Shown here piece by piece: positions 14,479-15,267 of a stretch of 15,267 nt of DNA. The DNA is taken from NCBI GenBank assembly GCA_030637845.1, contig DAOWFT010000043.1, positions 1-15,267 on the forward strand, written 5' to 3'. This DNA is from Thalassospiraceae bacterium. GTDB lineage: Bacteria > Pseudomonadota > Alphaproteobacteria > Rhodospirillales > Magnetovibrionaceae. A model generated the notes under the pieces. That model was given only the letters and a program-made list of their open reading frames with translations. It was not told the DNA's origin and searched no databases. The translations under genes were made by a program, and so were the position numbers. The first letter of the stretch is position 1; each line of letters begins with the position of its first letter.

Positions 14479-15267
14479 CTAGAAATATTCAAGCTGTACC
14501 GAGAACATCTTTTCAACCTTGCGAATTACATCGGATGCGGCAAACACAACAATACGGTCACCGGTTTGCGCAACCGTATCCCCGCGCGGGGTTATAACCT
14601 CGTCACCGCGAACGATGGCTCCTATCAGCACACCATCGGGCAGCTTGGCATCGAGCAATGGACCGCCGACTAGGGGCGATGTTTTCAAGGCTTCGGCCTC
14701 GATAAGTTCGCCATAATTTTCTCCCAGCGTATGTACCGAATGTATTCGGCCACGACGAACATGCTGAATGATGGTTGAAACTGTGATATTTCGTGGTTCA
14801 ACCACCACATCAATACCAAGAGACCCAATCAATGGATCGTAGGCCGTCTTGTTAATAAGGGTTATGGCGCGTTTGGCCCCGGCGCGTTTGGCCAAAAGCG
14901 ATGAAAGTATGTTTGTTTCATCATCGTTGGTAACCGCGATGACCGCTTCGGCATGACCGATATTTGCTTCTTCGATAATGTTTGATTCAAGAACGTCGGC
15001 ACGAATTACGGTTGTTTTTTTCAGCTTGGTCGCGGCTTTTTCTGCCCGTTCGGGGTCAAGCTCGACAAGCTTTACGTTTAGATTTTGCCCGCTTTCCTCA
15101 AGCTCTTCTGCCAAAAACATACCGATATTACCGCCACCGAAGATGACCAGGCGTCTGGCTTCTGTTTCTTCGTGACCAAAGGCTGAAAGCGCCCTTTCCT
15201 GCTGTTCGGAATCGACCACAAAATAAACCGCGTCACCCGGCGACAGTTCGTCATTTGCCGATGGGAT
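14479..15267 (-). CDS. trkA: Trk system potassium uptake protein TrkA, C-terminal half (partial)
   Basis: The gene runs off the right edge; the visible 262 residues are the second half of TrkA, the cytosolic NAD(H)-binding regulator of the TrkH/TrkG potassium channel. It begins with the end of the first TrkA_C (RCK_C) domain (IPSANDELSPGDAVYFVVDS). A second Rossmann domain follows, with GGGNIGMFLAEELE (GxGxxG) after RLVIF, an acidic residue at the end of strand two (VELDPERAE), and NDDETNILSSLLAKRAGA. A second TrkA_C domain (SPLVGGPLLDAKLPDGVLIG, then GDRIVVFA) ends the protein. The apparent GTG start at 15219 is internal, since the frame is open to the edge. It is read in the same direction as the HAD gene, hfq and hflX. 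Confidence 0.95.
   Translation of the reverse strand: MPSANDELSPGDAVYFVVDSEQQERALSAFGHEETEARRLVIFGGGNIGMFLAEELEESGQNLNVKLVELDPERAEKAATKLKKTTVIRADVLESNIIEEANIGHAEAVIAVTNDDETNILSSLLAKRAGAKRAITLINKTAYDPLIGSLGIDVVVEPRNITVSTIIQHVRRGRIHSVHTLGENYGELIEAEALKTSPLVGGPLLDAKLPDGVLIGAIVRGDEVITPRGDTVAQTGDRIVVFAASDVIRKVEKMFSVQLEYF

Overview
The window looks like a chromosomal segment of an alphaproteobacterium, most likely Rhodospirillales-like. This rests on protein sequence character and on two gene neighbourhoods I know from that class: lytic transglycosylase–rlpA–dac–tmk–holB–metG–tatD–metallo-hydrolase, and trkA–hfq–hflX with mazG nearby. No database search was possible, so the taxonomy is inferred. Almost everything is housekeeping DNA. 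I see no rRNA, tRNA, CRISPR array, transposase or phage gene, and no gene-free stretch longer than about 190 bases.

Left part (1–7836, all + strand): the C-terminal end of an MltB-type lytic murein transglycosylase, whose peptidoglycan-binding domain is cut by an in-frame TGA; rlpA (septal lipoprotein transglycosylase with a SPOR domain); a PBP5-type D-Ala-D-Ala carboxypeptidase; then a compact run of tmk, holB, metG, tatD and a PhnP-like metallo-beta-lactamase-fold hydrolase. The first three act on peptidoglycan. The rest serve dTTP synthesis, the DNA polymerase clamp loader, tRNA charging and hydrolytic clean-up. Three junctions in this run are TAATG stop/start overlaps, which suggests translational coupling.

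Middle part (7837–11822): a very AT-rich convergent gap, an orphan hypothetical gene on the minus strand, then mazG, an unknown lipoprotein and an HPP-family membrane protein on the + strand, joined by two ATGA overlaps. These converge on a minus-strand pair: a beta-hydroxyacid dehydrogenase (glyoxylate/succinic-semialdehyde reductase-like) and a small protein that may be a ribbon-helix-helix DNA-binding protein. Upstream of the small gene is a perfect 28-bp palindrome overlapping a near-consensus sigma70-type promoter, which looks like an autoregulatory operator. This is the most interesting uncharacterised element in the window.

Right part (11999–15267, minus strand): hflX, hfq, a HAD-family phosphatase (Gph-like) and the C-terminal half of trkA, running leftward from the window's right edge. 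mazG, which I recall as commonly following hflX in the same direction in this class, faces hflX here, so a local rearrangement is likely.
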